Assembly: GCA_045579195.1 (NCBI GenBank)
Contig: JAZNLR010000079.1
Location: 1-7,163, forward strand
Direction: 5' to 3'
Origin: JAZNLR01 sp045579195
Lineage (GTDB): Bacteria; Bacillota; Clostridia; Christensenellales; CAMQZB01
DNA: 7,163 nucleotides
Positions 1 to 5,313 of this stretch are shown here, piece after piece. The notes beneath the pieces are model-generated. The model had not been told where the DNA came from. It saw only the letters and a program-made list of their open reading frames with translations, and made no database searches. Numbering within the stretch: position 1 is the stretch's first letter; each line of letters begins with the position of its first letter. The translations under genes were made by a program, and so were the position numbers.

Positions 1-24
1 ACGATCCGACTTATTCTCAGCCAT
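1..24 (-). CDS. N-terminus of a gene following ruvX, probably DUF1292 family (partial)
   Basis: Only the first eight codons lie in the window, reading MAENKSDR, and the gene continues past the left edge. The start is supported by a clear ribosome binding site, AAAGGAGAT, about 8 bases upstream of the ATG. No domain can be seen in so short a piece. The family guess rests on context alone: in Bacillus and Clostridia the gene directly after ruvX is commonly a short acidic DUF1292 protein (YrzB-like). It could equally be another small protein. The start is fairly certain; the identity is inference. Confidence 0.5.
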
Positions 25-79
25 TGTTCAAATATCTCCTTTTCTCTTTTATCATTTTCGTCTGCTTGCGCAGGTTATC

Positions 80-97
80 AAAAAGCGGAAAACCGCT
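80..97 (-). terminator. Possible weak intrinsic terminator after ruvX
   Basis: Read on the minus strand there is a 5-bp perfect stem AGCGG/CCGCT with a TTTT loop, followed by five Ts and then GATAA. It begins seven bases after the ruvX stop codon. The stem is short for an intrinsic terminator, so it may only attenuate transcription into the next gene, which has no obvious promoter of its own in the 55 bases that remain. Confidence 0.4.
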
Positions 98-103
98 CTT
101 TTC

Positions 104-523
104 TCAATAGGGGCGGATGGTGTTGAGGTAATCTTGAAGGATGATGGATGCCGCGATCTTGTCCACAACCTTCTTTCTTCCCTTTCGGGAAACGTTTCCC
201 TCCAACAGAACGTCCTCCGCTGCACACGTCGTCATGCGCTCATCCACAAAGACCATCGGAATATCGGTATACTTCGCAAGCTCTGCCGCAAAGGCGCGAA
301 CCTTTTGCGTCTGCAAGCTTTCCGTTCCGTCCAACGAAAGCGGAAGACCGATAACCAAAGTATCTGCTTCGCGCTCGATGAGCAAGTTCTTAAAGTAAAG
401 AAAATCCTCCTCCGTGTTTTTACGAACGTACACCGCGAACGGACTTGCGATCATCTTCAAAAGATCGCTCGATGCGATTCCTATGCGAACGTCACCGACG
501 TCCAATGCAACAACTCTATTCAT
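104..523 (-). CDS. ruvX: RuvX/YqgF family putative pre-16S rRNA nuclease / Holliday junction resolvase
   Basis: A 139-residue protein of the normal family length with the RNase H-like YqgF fold. Visible motifs are the first strand ALDVGDVRIG with the metal-binding Asp8, VIGLPLSLDGT at about 57-67, VDERMTT at 93-99 with Glu95, and the C-terminal KKVVDKIAASIILQDYL with Asp121; these three acidic positions are the expected catalytic metal ligands. The family is linked to 16S rRNA 5'-end maturation in E. coli (YqgF) and was earlier proposed as a Holliday junction resolvase, so the true substrate here is not settled. The ATG is preceded by CGGAGAAAT. It begins 9 bases after the stop of the aldo/keto reductase gene, so the two are cotranscribed, most likely from the promoter at 1469-1497. 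Only the last codons are unusual to this copy (IRPY); nothing suggests damage. Confidence 0.95.
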   Translation of the reverse strand: MNRVVALDVGDVRIGIASSDLLKMIASPFAVYVRKNTEEDFLYFKNLLIEREADTLVIGLPLSLDGTESLQTQKVRAFAAELAKYTDIPMVFVDERMTTCAAEDVLLEGNVSRKGRKKVVDKIAASIILQDYLNTIRPY

Positions 524-532
524 ATTTCTCCG

Positions 533-1462
533 TCAAAAGATCTTAATTGCAAGTTCGGGGCATGCGCTTCCGCAATACCCGCACAGCACGCATCTCTCTT
601 CATCTATTATAACAGTTTCCCCTACCTTTTGTATAGCGTTTTGGGGGCATTTTTTTGCACAGGACAGACATTTTACGCACCAATCCTGAATGACCACCTT
701 TTTCCCCTGAATGGGCGGAAGGGGTGTTTTCTTGCCTTCAAACAACGCTGCGTTGCAATGTACTTCGTCTGGCGACTGCATCCCAACCACTGCGGCATGT
801 AGATAACTCTTCTCTTTGAAGTACTTCACGGCCGCCTCACGATCGGAAAGAAGATGCCCTCCACCGAAGAGTTTCATTGCATAGATCCCCTTTCCTTGCG
901 CCTCTGCATCCATAAGCGCAGCCTCCATCTCTTCCCGCGTTCCGTCAAACAGACCGAAACCGCGATGATTGATGAGCGGATGCACGATTTGAAGCTCAGG
1001 ATAGCGCATTGCGCCCCGCACGCCTGCAACGCGATGCGTGGAAATGCCAACCGCACGAATAACCCCCTTTTCCTGCATGGAAAGATAGTACCTCCACGCC
1101 TCCTCATGGCCGCGAATGGTGAGAAGATCCTCCGTTTCGTGCAAAAGGAAGATGTCAATATAATCCCTGCCGATGGCCTTCAATGCATCCATCAGCGCCT
1201 TTTCTGCGCCCTTTTTGTCGTATGCATACGATTTACTTGCAACGACCGCATGCGGATTGAGCGCGAGAAGCTCTTTGACAACGGCATAAGAATCGTAAAG
1301 CTCAGCCGCATCCACGAAGTTGATCCCCACCTCGTGCGCAGCACGCACGACTGGGCGGATCTGTTCGGGCGTGAACCCCTTCTGCAATCCCCCCATCGTG
1401 AGGCTTCCGAGCCCAAGCTCCGAAACTTTGATTCCCGTTTTTCCAAGTAAGACTTCTTTCAT
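533..1462 (-). CDS. Aldo/keto reductase with C-terminal double 4Fe-4S ferredoxin domain
   Basis: A 309-residue cytoplasmic protein. Residues 1 to about 245 form an aldo/keto reductase TIM barrel: the opening LGKTGIKVSELGLGS, then the catalytic tetrad Asp51, Tyr56 (in DAAELYDSY), Lys77 (ASKSYA) and His108 (FLLHE). Residues about 255-309 are a bacterial ferredoxin domain with Cys262, 265, 268, 272 followed by Pro and Cys291, 294, 297, 301 followed by Pro, the pattern for two 4Fe-4S clusters. This fusion is common in anaerobic Firmicutes and archaea; the substrate is unknown, and electrons could pass between a nicotinamide and an external ferredoxin (inference). The frame remains open upstream as far as a TTG at 1510, but that start has no ribosome binding site, and the family begins just before LGKTG, so the ATG at 1462 was chosen. 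A TATAAT box lies six bases before this ATG, which would give an almost leaderless transcript; a weak GAGGGT directly abuts the start. It is the first gene of an operon with ruvX. Confidence 0.93.
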   Translation of the reverse strand: MKEVLLGKTGIKVSELGLGSLTMGGLQKGFTPEQIRPVVRAAHEVGINFVDAAELYDSYAVVKELLALNPHAVVASKSYAYDKKGAEKALMDALKAIGRDYIDIFLLHETEDLLTIRGHEEAWRYYLSMQEKGVIRAVGISTHRVAGVRGAMRYPELQIVHPLINHRGFGLFDGTREEMEAALMDAEAQGKGIYAMKLFGGGHLLSDREAAVKYFKEKSYLHAAVVGMQSPDEVHCNAALFEGKKTPLPPIQGKKVVIQDWCVKCLSCAKKCPQNAIQKVGETVIIDEERCVLCGYCGSACPELAIKIF

Positions 1463-1468
1463 ACCCTC

Positions 1469-1497
1469 ATTATAGTACATCACGAAACAGAGTGCAA
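1469..1497 (-). promoter_or_regulatory. Probable sigma-A promoter of the reductase-ruvX operon
   Basis: On the minus strand TTGCAC (1497-1492) is followed by a 17-base spacer and a perfect TATAAT (1474-1469). The -35 box matches the TTGACA consensus at three positions only, the -10 fully. A start about seven bases beyond the -10 falls on the A of the reductase ATG at 1462, so the mRNA would have no leader. It lies between the terminator of the iron-sulfur operon and the gene, where a promoter is needed. Confidence 0.6.
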
Positions 1498-1506
1498 GCA
1501 CTGTTT
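1485..1506. promoter_or_regulatory. Dyad around the -35 box, candidate operator
   Basis: The arms AAACAG and CTGTTT are perfect inverted repeats separated by 10 bases, and the central bases contain a second small dyad, GTGC-TT-GCAC. The whole element is centred on the putative -35 hexamer of the reductase promoter. That placement suits a repressor or other DNA-binding protein, but the element is short and could be chance. No regulator can be named. Confidence 0.3.
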
Positions 1507-1517
1507 GCAAAATTCAC

Positions 1518-1556
1518 AAAAAAAGCGACCGCACAATCCTGAGCGGTCGCTTTTTT
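1518..1556 (-). terminator. Strong intrinsic terminator of the iron-sulfur operon
   Basis: A perfect 8-bp GC-rich stem GCGACCGC/GCGGTCGC with a 10-base loop is flanked by seven As on one side and six Ts on the other, so the hairpin can extend through A-T pairs and can terminate in either direction. It starts six bases after the stop codon of the 45-residue membrane protein gene, which shows that gene to be the last of the operon. Confidence 0.9.
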
Positions 1557-1562
1557 GCTGTG

Positions 1563-1700
1563 TTAAGAAAGGTCAACCATCTTTTTCTTTACGAACTTCT
1601 TGCCCTTGTCCAGCGCCTTTTTGACTTCCGGACAGCATTCCACCAACATTGCGCCGGCGACCATTCCGATCGCAAGCCCAAACAGCATTTTACAGTTCAT
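1563..1700 (-). CDS. 45-residue glycine-zipper membrane protein (YtxH-like), last gene of the isc operon
   Basis: A small gene with a very strong ribosome binding site, AAAAGGAGGAG, four bases before the ATG. The product starts MNCKMLFGLAIGMVAGAMLV, one short hydrophobic segment (about residues 5-20) carrying a GxxxGxxxG pattern at Gly8, Gly12 and Gly16, then ECCPE and a Lys-rich tail (about 10 Lys in the last 20 residues) ending MVDLS. Such a glycine zipper followed by a basic amphipathic tail resembles the N-terminal part of YtxH-type proteins, although this one is much shorter. It has three cysteines, Cys3, Cys22 and Cys23, the last two at the membrane boundary. It lies 83 bases after iscU with no convincing promoter or terminator between, and directly before the operon terminator, so it is probably cotranscribed with the iron-sulfur genes. 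Function unknown; membrane location is inferred. The strong ribosome site and clean terminator make it very likely a real gene. Confidence 0.83.
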   Translation of the reverse strand: MNCKMLFGLAIGMVAGAMLVECCPEVKKALDKGKKFVKKKMVDLS

Positions 1701-1783
1701 ATGCTCCTCCTTTTCGCGCGGCCAGATTGCCCCGCAAAAGGAGTATGTGCAGACCTTGACAAATTATGTATCGAACGAAAAAA

Positions 1784-2152
1784 TTACGCCTTCTTTGCGC
1801 GATAATCCTCAATTGCGGCTTTGATTGCCTCCTCCGCGAGAACGGAGCAGTGGATCTTCTGGGGAGGAAGTCCGTCCAGCGCCTCTACGACCTGTGCGTT
1901 CGTAACCTTCAGAGCCTCATCCAAGGTCTTTCCTTTGATCATCTGCGTTGCCATCGAACTTGAAGCAACGGCTGCGGCACATCCGAACGTCTTGAACTTA
2001 ACGTCCACGATGATGTCGTTTTCGATCTTCAAAAAAATCTTCATAATATCGCCGCAAGAAGGGTTTCCCACCGTTCCTACGCCGTCTGCATTCTCAATTT
2101 CACCAACGTTCTTTGGTTCTGCAAAATTTTCCATCACGCGATCACTATACAT
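1784..2152 (-). CDS. iscU: IscU/NifU-type iron-sulfur cluster scaffold protein
   Basis: A 122-residue cytoplasmic scaffold on which Fe-S clusters are assembled from sulfur delivered by the cysteine desulfurase. The three cluster cysteines are present: Cys33 in GNPSCGD with the conserved Asp35, Cys58 in KTFGCAAAVASSS, and Cys102 in KIHCSVLAEEAI. The usual second motif is FGCGAA, here FGCAAA, a mild change. The length equals that of the stand-alone IscU or NifU N-terminal domain; there is no NifU ferredoxin or C-terminal domain. The opening MYSDRVMENFAEPKNVG is typical. The frame extends further upstream inside nifS, but the start at 2152 is set by family alignment and a GGAGGAG site 9 bases before it. 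It overlaps the end of nifS by eight bases, which suggests translational coupling. It lacks the LPPVK motif (here LPPQK), so it resembles the Gram-positive NifU/SufU-like branch that may not need the HscA chaperone; no hscA, hscB or fdx is nearby. Confidence 0.93.
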   Translation of the reverse strand: MYSDRVMENFAEPKNVGEIENADGVGTVGNPSCGDIMKIFLKIENDIIVDVKFKTFGCAAAVASSSMATQMIKGKTLDEALKVTNAQVVEALDGLPPQKIHCSVLAEEAIKAAIEDYRAKKA

Positions 2153-3332
2153 TTTGATTTTCTCCTCCAATGACATTAAAGAGCGGCGACATCGCGCGCA
2201 AGCGCTCAAGAATTTCTTTCAGTTTTTCTGCGACGTAAGAAACGTCTTCCATCGTGTTTCGCTTTCCAAATGTGAATCGAACCGAACCGTGCGCAATCTC
2301 GATGGGAACCCCCATCGCAACCAAGACGTGCGAAGATTCCAGCGATGCAGACGAGCAGGCAGATCCGGTGGAAACGGCGATTCCTGCTAGGTCACACATC
2401 ATCAGAATGGACTCCCCTTCCACAAATTCAAACGAGAAGTTCACGTTGTTGGGAAGGCGGTCGGTTCTATGTCCGTTCAAACGGCAGAACGGAATGGTCG
2501 CCTCGATCTGTTCGATCAAAGAATCACGCATTGCGATCAGCTTTGCGTTGTTCTCTTCAAGGTTTTCGTACGCCAATTCAAGCGCTTTTGCAAGTCCGAC
2601 GATCTGCGGTGTGTTCGTCGTTCCTCCGCGCATTGTTCTCTCTTGCGCCCCGCCAATGATGAACTTATCCACTTTTAACTTGTTTCGGATGTAGAGAACG
2701 CCAATGCCTTTCGGTCCATAGAACTTGTGCCCGGACATCGAAAGCATATCTACGTTCATCTTTTCAACGTCGATTTTGACGGCTCCCATCGCCTGTACGG
2801 CATCCGTGTGGAACGGAACGTTGTGTCGGCGCGCGATCTTTCCGATCTCTTCGATGGGCTGGATGGTTCCAACCTCATTGTTTGCCGTCATAACGGTGAT
2901 CAGAATGGTCTGGTCCGTGATTGCGCTTTCCAGCTGATCGAGATCCACTTTGCCGTCCTTATCGACGTCAACGTACGTCACGGTAAATCCTTGTGTTTCG
3001 AGCTGTTTTAAGGTGTGCAACACCGCGTGATGCTCGATCTTCGACGTGATGATGTGGTTTCCTCTGCCGCGATGAGCAGACGCAATTCCCTTGATCGCCC
3101 AGTTGTCAGACTCCGTTCCGCCGGACGTGAAATAGATTTCGCTCGGCTTTGCGTTGATGATTCGTGCAATGGTGTCACGCGCTTTCGTGACAGCTTGCGC
3201 CGTCTTTCTTCCAAAAGAATGCAAGCTGGATGCGTTTCCGAAGTCCTCTGAAAAATAAGGCATCATTGCCTCAAGAACAGCAGGATCGACGTACGTCGTG
3301 GCGGCGTGGTCGAGATAGATATTCGGTTTCAT
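2145..3332 (-). CDS. nifS: Cysteine desulfurase, NifS/IscS class
   Basis: A 395-residue PLP-dependent enzyme that converts L-cysteine to L-alanine and leaves a persulfide on its active-site cysteine for transfer to IscU. It opens with NIYLDHAATT. His101 (in SKIEHHAVL) should stack on the PLP ring, SGHK at 200-203 holds the PLP lysine Lys203, and the catalytic cysteine is Cys326 in STGSACSS on a long group I-type loop before SHVLVAMG. The C-terminal part VRFTFGKRNT is normal. The frame is open 22 codons further upstream, but that would overlap the regulator gene; the ATG at 3332 has AAGGAG about 12 bases before it and matches the family start. It follows the regulator's stop codon after a single base, and its last codons contain the ribosome binding site of iscU. 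Distinguishing nifS from iscS by name is a matter of convention here; no nitrogenase gene is in view, so general Fe-S assembly is the likely job. Confidence 0.95.
   Translation of the reverse strand: MKPNIYLDHAATTYVDPAVLEAMMPYFSEDFGNASSLHSFGRKTAQAVTKARDTIARIINAKPSEIYFTSGGTESDNWAIKGIASAHRGRGNHIITSKIEHHAVLHTLKQLETQGFTVTYVDVDKDGKVDLDQLESAITDQTILITVMTANNEVGTIQPIEEIGKIARRHNVPFHTDAVQAMGAVKIDVEKMNVDMLSMSGHKFYGPKGIGVLYIRNKLKVDKFIIGGAQERTMRGGTTNTPQIVGLAKALELAYENLEENNAKLIAMRDSLIEQIEATIPFCRLNGHRTDRLPNNVNFSFEFVEGESILMMCDLAGIAVSTGSACSSASLESSHVLVAMGVPIEIAHGSVRFTFGKRNTMEDVSYVAEKLKEILERLRAMSPLFNVIGGENQNV
2162..2168 (-). promoter_or_regulatory. Ribosome binding site of iscU inside the nifS coding end
   Basis: GGAGGAG on the minus strand, nine bases before the iscU ATG at 2152. 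It encodes Gly-Gly-Glu near the C-terminus of NifS. It rules against the longer iscU reading frame, since an ATG at 2176 would place this site inside the gene. Confidence 0.7.
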
Positions 3333-3333
3333 C

Positions 3334-3768
3334 TTATCCTTTTTTCTCCTTATCGTGAAACTGACTTTGGGCTTCAAAATCCTTGACCATATCCGCAAGA
3401 GTCAAGCTGTCCAGGATGCCGTTAATGCCGTCATACAGGCGCTTCCAGACGTTGTGTGTCGGGCAAAAACCCGCACAGCATGTGTTGCCTGAGAGGCAGT
3501 CGACAATTTCAAGGTTGTCTTCAAGAGCACGCGTGACTTGCCCAATGGTGATTTCCTCGGGGGCGTGCGCCAAGACGTACCCACCCTGCACGCCACGCTC
3601 CGACTGAACGATTCCGTCCTTTTTGAGGAGGCGGAAGATCTGATCGAGGTACGCAGGCGTGACACCCGTCTTTGTGGAAATCTCCGAAAGCGAGTGCGTT
3701 TTATTCGGCTCTAACGCAAGCGTGAAGCAAGCTTTCAAGCCGTATCTTGCCTTTGTCGAAAGTTTCAT
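3334..3768 (-). CDS. iscR: Rrf2 family transcriptional regulator, IscR-like, of the Fe-S operon
   Basis: A 144-residue winged-helix DNA-binding protein. The N-terminal MKLSTKARYGLKACFTLAL and the middle LDQIFRLLKKDGIVQSERGVQGGYVLA are Rrf2 hallmarks (recognition helix and wing). Residues 91-105 hold Cys91, Cys97, Cys98 and Cys102 with His105 close behind. In E. coli IscR the 2Fe-2S ligands are Cys92, Cys98, Cys104 and His107, so a cluster is likely here, although the last Cys spacing is one or two residues shorter. The related CymR regulators, which sit beside a NifS gene in Bacillus, lack such a cluster and answer to cysteine metabolism; the cysteines favour the IscR-like reading. It is the first gene of the operon, preceded by TAGGAA eight bases before the ATG and by a promoter with a palindromic operator, and it abuts nifS by one base. 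Autorepression according to cluster supply is the likely control (inference). Confidence 0.92.
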   Translation of the reverse strand: MKLSTKARYGLKACFTLALEPNKTHSLSEISTKTGVTPAYLDQIFRLLKKDGIVQSERGVQGGYVLAHAPEEITIGQVTRALEDNLEIVDCLSGNTCCAGFCPTHNVWKRLYDGINGILDSLTLADMVKDFEAQSQFHDKEKKG

Positions 3769-3786
3769 CGCAAATTCCTACTTTTT

Positions 3787-3798
3787 TAATCGGGATTA
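3787..3798. promoter_or_regulatory. Perfect palindrome at the transcription start, candidate Rrf2/IscR operator
   Basis: TAATCCCGATTA on the minus strand is a 12-base inverted repeat (TAATC-CC-GATTA). It overlaps the last base of the -10 box and covers the expected start site at about 3791, a position where a bound dimer would block RNA polymerase. The gene it controls encodes a dimeric Rrf2 regulator, which makes autoregulation the simplest reading. No second copy was noticed elsewhere in the window. Confidence 0.55.
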
Positions 3799-3826
3799 GT
3801 ATACTACGACTTTCATATTCTGTCAA
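3798..3826 (-). promoter_or_regulatory. Sigma-A promoter of the iscR-nifS-iscU operon
   Basis: A perfect TTGACA (3826-3821), a 17-base spacer and TATACT (3803-3798, five of six consensus bases) read toward iscR. The predicted start at about 3791 leaves a leader of roughly 23 bases with the ribosome binding site. It is the strongest promoter in the window by consensus and would need repression, in line with the palindrome on its start site. Confidence 0.88.
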
Positions 3827-3858
3827 CCTTTTCTCCATCGATTTTCCAAAATAGAACG

Positions 3859-3899
3859 AAAAAAGAACGCCCGCTTCGAAATGTTCTCAAGCAGGCGTT
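3859..3899 (-). terminator. Strong intrinsic terminator of the spoVA operon
   Basis: On the minus strand AACGCCTGCTT pairs with AAGCGGGCGTT over 11 positions with one G-U pair, a 12-base loop between, followed by CTTTTTT. It begins 16 bases after the spoVAE stop codon and separates the sporulation operon from the iron-sulfur promoter about 30 bases further on. Confidence 0.9.
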
Positions 3900-3915
3900 G
3901 AAATTGTGGATTTTT

Positions 3916-4284
3916 TCACCGTTTTTTGCTGTGCGAGCGGAAGATCAGGGCGTTGATAAGTCCGAAGAAAATTGCGGCAACAAGGCCTGCTGCGGCCGCT
4001 TTGATGCCACCCGTCAGCGCACCAAAAAGCCCTTCTTGCGCTCCTTCGATCGCACCTTTTGAGAGCAGATACCCAAAGCCCGAAATGGGAACGGTTGCCC
4101 CGGCTTGACCAAAGTCGACAAGGGGTTGATAAAGGCCAAACGCTTGCAAAACAACGCCGGCAAGCAGAAAGATAACCAGAATTCGCCCGGGCGTGAGCTT
4201 GGTGAGGTTGATGAGAATCTGCCCGATCAGACAGATCGTTCCTCCGACGAGAAAAACTTTCAAGAATGTCAAAGCTATTTCCAT
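3916..4284 (-). CDS. spoVAE: Stage V sporulation protein AE (SpoVAEB type), DPA channel subunit
   Basis: A 122-residue integral membrane protein, mostly hydrophobic, with about four membrane segments (roughly 4-24, 33-52, 62-78 and 92-115) and a basic end RSHSKKR. Family motifs are FLVGGTICLIGQ at 11-22, LTPGRILV at 30-37, and GAGxxVPI-like QAGATVPISGFG at 60-71. SpoVA proteins import Ca-dipicolinic acid into the forespore late in sporulation and release it in germination; they sit in the inner spore membrane. It is the last of three spoVA genes, 9 bases after spoVAD, with AAGGAGGG four bases before its ATG. It is a distant paralogue of SpoVAC: both carry GGxICxxGQ and a GAxxxVPIxGF motif. 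The reduced set AC-AD-AE without AA, AB or AF is the usual clostridial arrangement. Expression should be forespore-specific. Confidence 0.95.
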   Translation of the reverse strand: MEIALTFLKVFLVGGTICLIGQILINLTKLTPGRILVIFLLAGVVLQAFGLYQPLVDFGQAGATVPISGFGYLLSKGAIEGAQEGLFGALTGGIKAAAAGLVAAIFFGLINALIFRSHSKKR

Positions 4285-4293
4285 ATTCCCTCC

Positions 4294-5304
4294 TTATCGC
4301 TCGATGACGACGAGATGCGCAATGCCCGGAATGCTGTCCCCTTGCTGCGTTGACGTTGAAGAAAGAAGCGCGCCTGTTGCAACGAACAGAACGCGATGAA
4401 GCTCCCCGCGCATCAATTTCCCATAAATATACGAATTGAGCACACTCGCAGAGCACCCTGCTCCGCTTCCTCCCTGATCGATTTCAGGCTCTTGCTCATA
4501 GATCATCGCGCCGCAATCCGCATGCTTCCCGTCAATGGGGAATCCGCGATCCTCCATCAATCCACAAAGAAGCTTGCTTCCCAAAATTCCGAGATCGCCT
4601 GTCAAAATGAGGTCGTAATCTTCGGCAGAAGTTCCCGTATCAAGAAAATGCGTGAGGATGCTGTCCATTGCAGCAGGTGCCATCGCCGCGCCCATGTTGT
4701 TCGTGTCGTGAACGTCAAAATCCACAACTTTCCCAACAGTTGCACGAACGATTTTCGGTCCAACACCATCCCTTGCCAAAACACACGCTCCTGCTCCTGT
4801 CACCGTCCACTGCGAAATGGGCGGCCGTTGCGTTCCCTGCTCAAGTGGAAAGCGGTACTGTCGCTCTGCAGATGCAAAGTGACTTACTGTTCCGCAAACA
4901 GCGCGCCGCGCAAATCCACCGTCAATGAGCGCCGCACCAACGACAAGGCTCTCACTCATCGTCGAACACGCGCTGTAAAGCCCTAAAAACGGCAGAGAAA
5001 GCTCACGCGCAACAAAGCTTGAAGATGTGATCTGATTGAGAAGATCGCCCCCAAGAAGCAGATCTACGCCTTCAAAACCGCCCTCCTGTTTCAGAATCGC
5101 ATCCTCCATCACGTAACGAAGCATCGCACGTTCGGCGTGCTCAAACGTATCCTTCGACAGCATATCGTCTTTTAAGACTCTGTGAAAGAACTTCCCGAGC
5201 GGACCTTCCCCCTCTTTCGGGCCAACAACGCTTGACGTTGCGATCATCTTCGGTGCAGACGGAAACAACACGGTTTGCTTCCCGATTCGTTTTAATTCGT
5301 TCAT
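4294..5304 (-). CDS. spoVAD: Stage V sporulation protein AD (SpoVAD), DPA-binding subunit
   Basis: A 336-residue soluble protein with a thiolase-like fold, of normal SpoVAD length. The start MNELKRIGKQTVLF, the GGDLLNQITSSSFVARELSLPFLGLYSACSTM-type block at about 85-116 (Cys113 at the place of the thiolase nucleophile), the SHFASAERQYRFPLEQG region at 141-157, GDLGILGSKL at 236-245 and GGSGAGCSASVL at 278-289 are characteristic. In B. subtilis SpoVAD binds dipicolinic acid directly and lies on the outer face of the inner spore membrane; despite the fold no condensing enzyme activity is known. The gene is 9 bases after spoVAC and 9 before spoVAE, with TAAGGAGAGG before its ATG that overlaps the spoVAC stop region, so the three are tightly coupled. 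No frameshift or missing part is seen. Confidence 0.96.
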   Translation of the reverse strand: MNELKRIGKQTVLFPSAPKMIATSSVVGPKEGEGPLGKFFHRVLKDDMLSKDTFEHAERAMLRYVMEDAILKQEGGFEGVDLLLGGDLLNQITSSSFVARELSLPFLGLYSACSTMSESLVVGAALIDGGFARRAVCGTVSHFASAERQYRFPLEQGTQRPPISQWTVTGAGACVLARDGVGPKIVRATVGKVVDFDVHDTNNMGAAMAPAAMDSILTHFLDTGTSAEDYDLILTGDLGILGSKLLCGLMEDRGFPIDGKHADCGAMIYEQEPEIDQGGSGAGCSASVLNSYIYGKLMRGELHRVLFVATGALLSSTSTQQGDSIPGIAHLVVIER

Positions 5305-5313
5305 TGCCTCTCC

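Noticed and set aside
62..73. Short dyad CTGC-TTGC-GCAG between ruvX and the next gene
   Set aside because: A 4-bp stem is within chance expectation and has no T-tract.
134..802. Long plus-strand open frame of 222 codons opposite ruvX and the reductase
   Set aside because: It runs antisense across two well-identified genes and their junction, its product looks like no family (Cys, His and Arg rich shadow sequence), and it has no ribosome binding site.
1463..1510. N-terminal extension of the reductase to a TTG start
   Set aside because: No ribosome site, it is outside the family alignment, and it would contain the promoter boxes.
1701..1783. Possible promoter for the small membrane protein in the gap after iscU
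   Set aside because: CATAAT and TTGTCA-like pieces exist but not at a workable spacing; cotranscription from the iscR promoter is simpler.
1756..1784. TTGACA on the plus strand with an A-rich -10 after 17 bases
   Set aside because: The -10 (AAAAAT) is poor and no plus-strand gene follows.
1560..1805. Plus-strand frame of 81 codons opposite the small membrane protein gene and the iscU end
   Set aside because: No ribosome site; it starts inside the terminator region; the minus-strand 45-codon gene has far better signals.
2153..2209. Longer iscU start inside nifS
   Set aside because: The GGAGGAG ribosome site lies inside this stretch and the IscU family starts at MYSDRV.
3333..3398. Longer nifS start overlapping the regulator gene
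   Set aside because: Upstream residues are the shadow of the regulator's C-terminus, and the family begins at NIYLDHAATT.
3887..4456. Minus-strand frame of 189 codons crossing the spoVAE and spoVAD junction
   Set aside because: It overlaps both genes out of frame and its Arg, Ser and Cys rich translation is typical of a shadow frame; the spoVA proteins are unmistakable.
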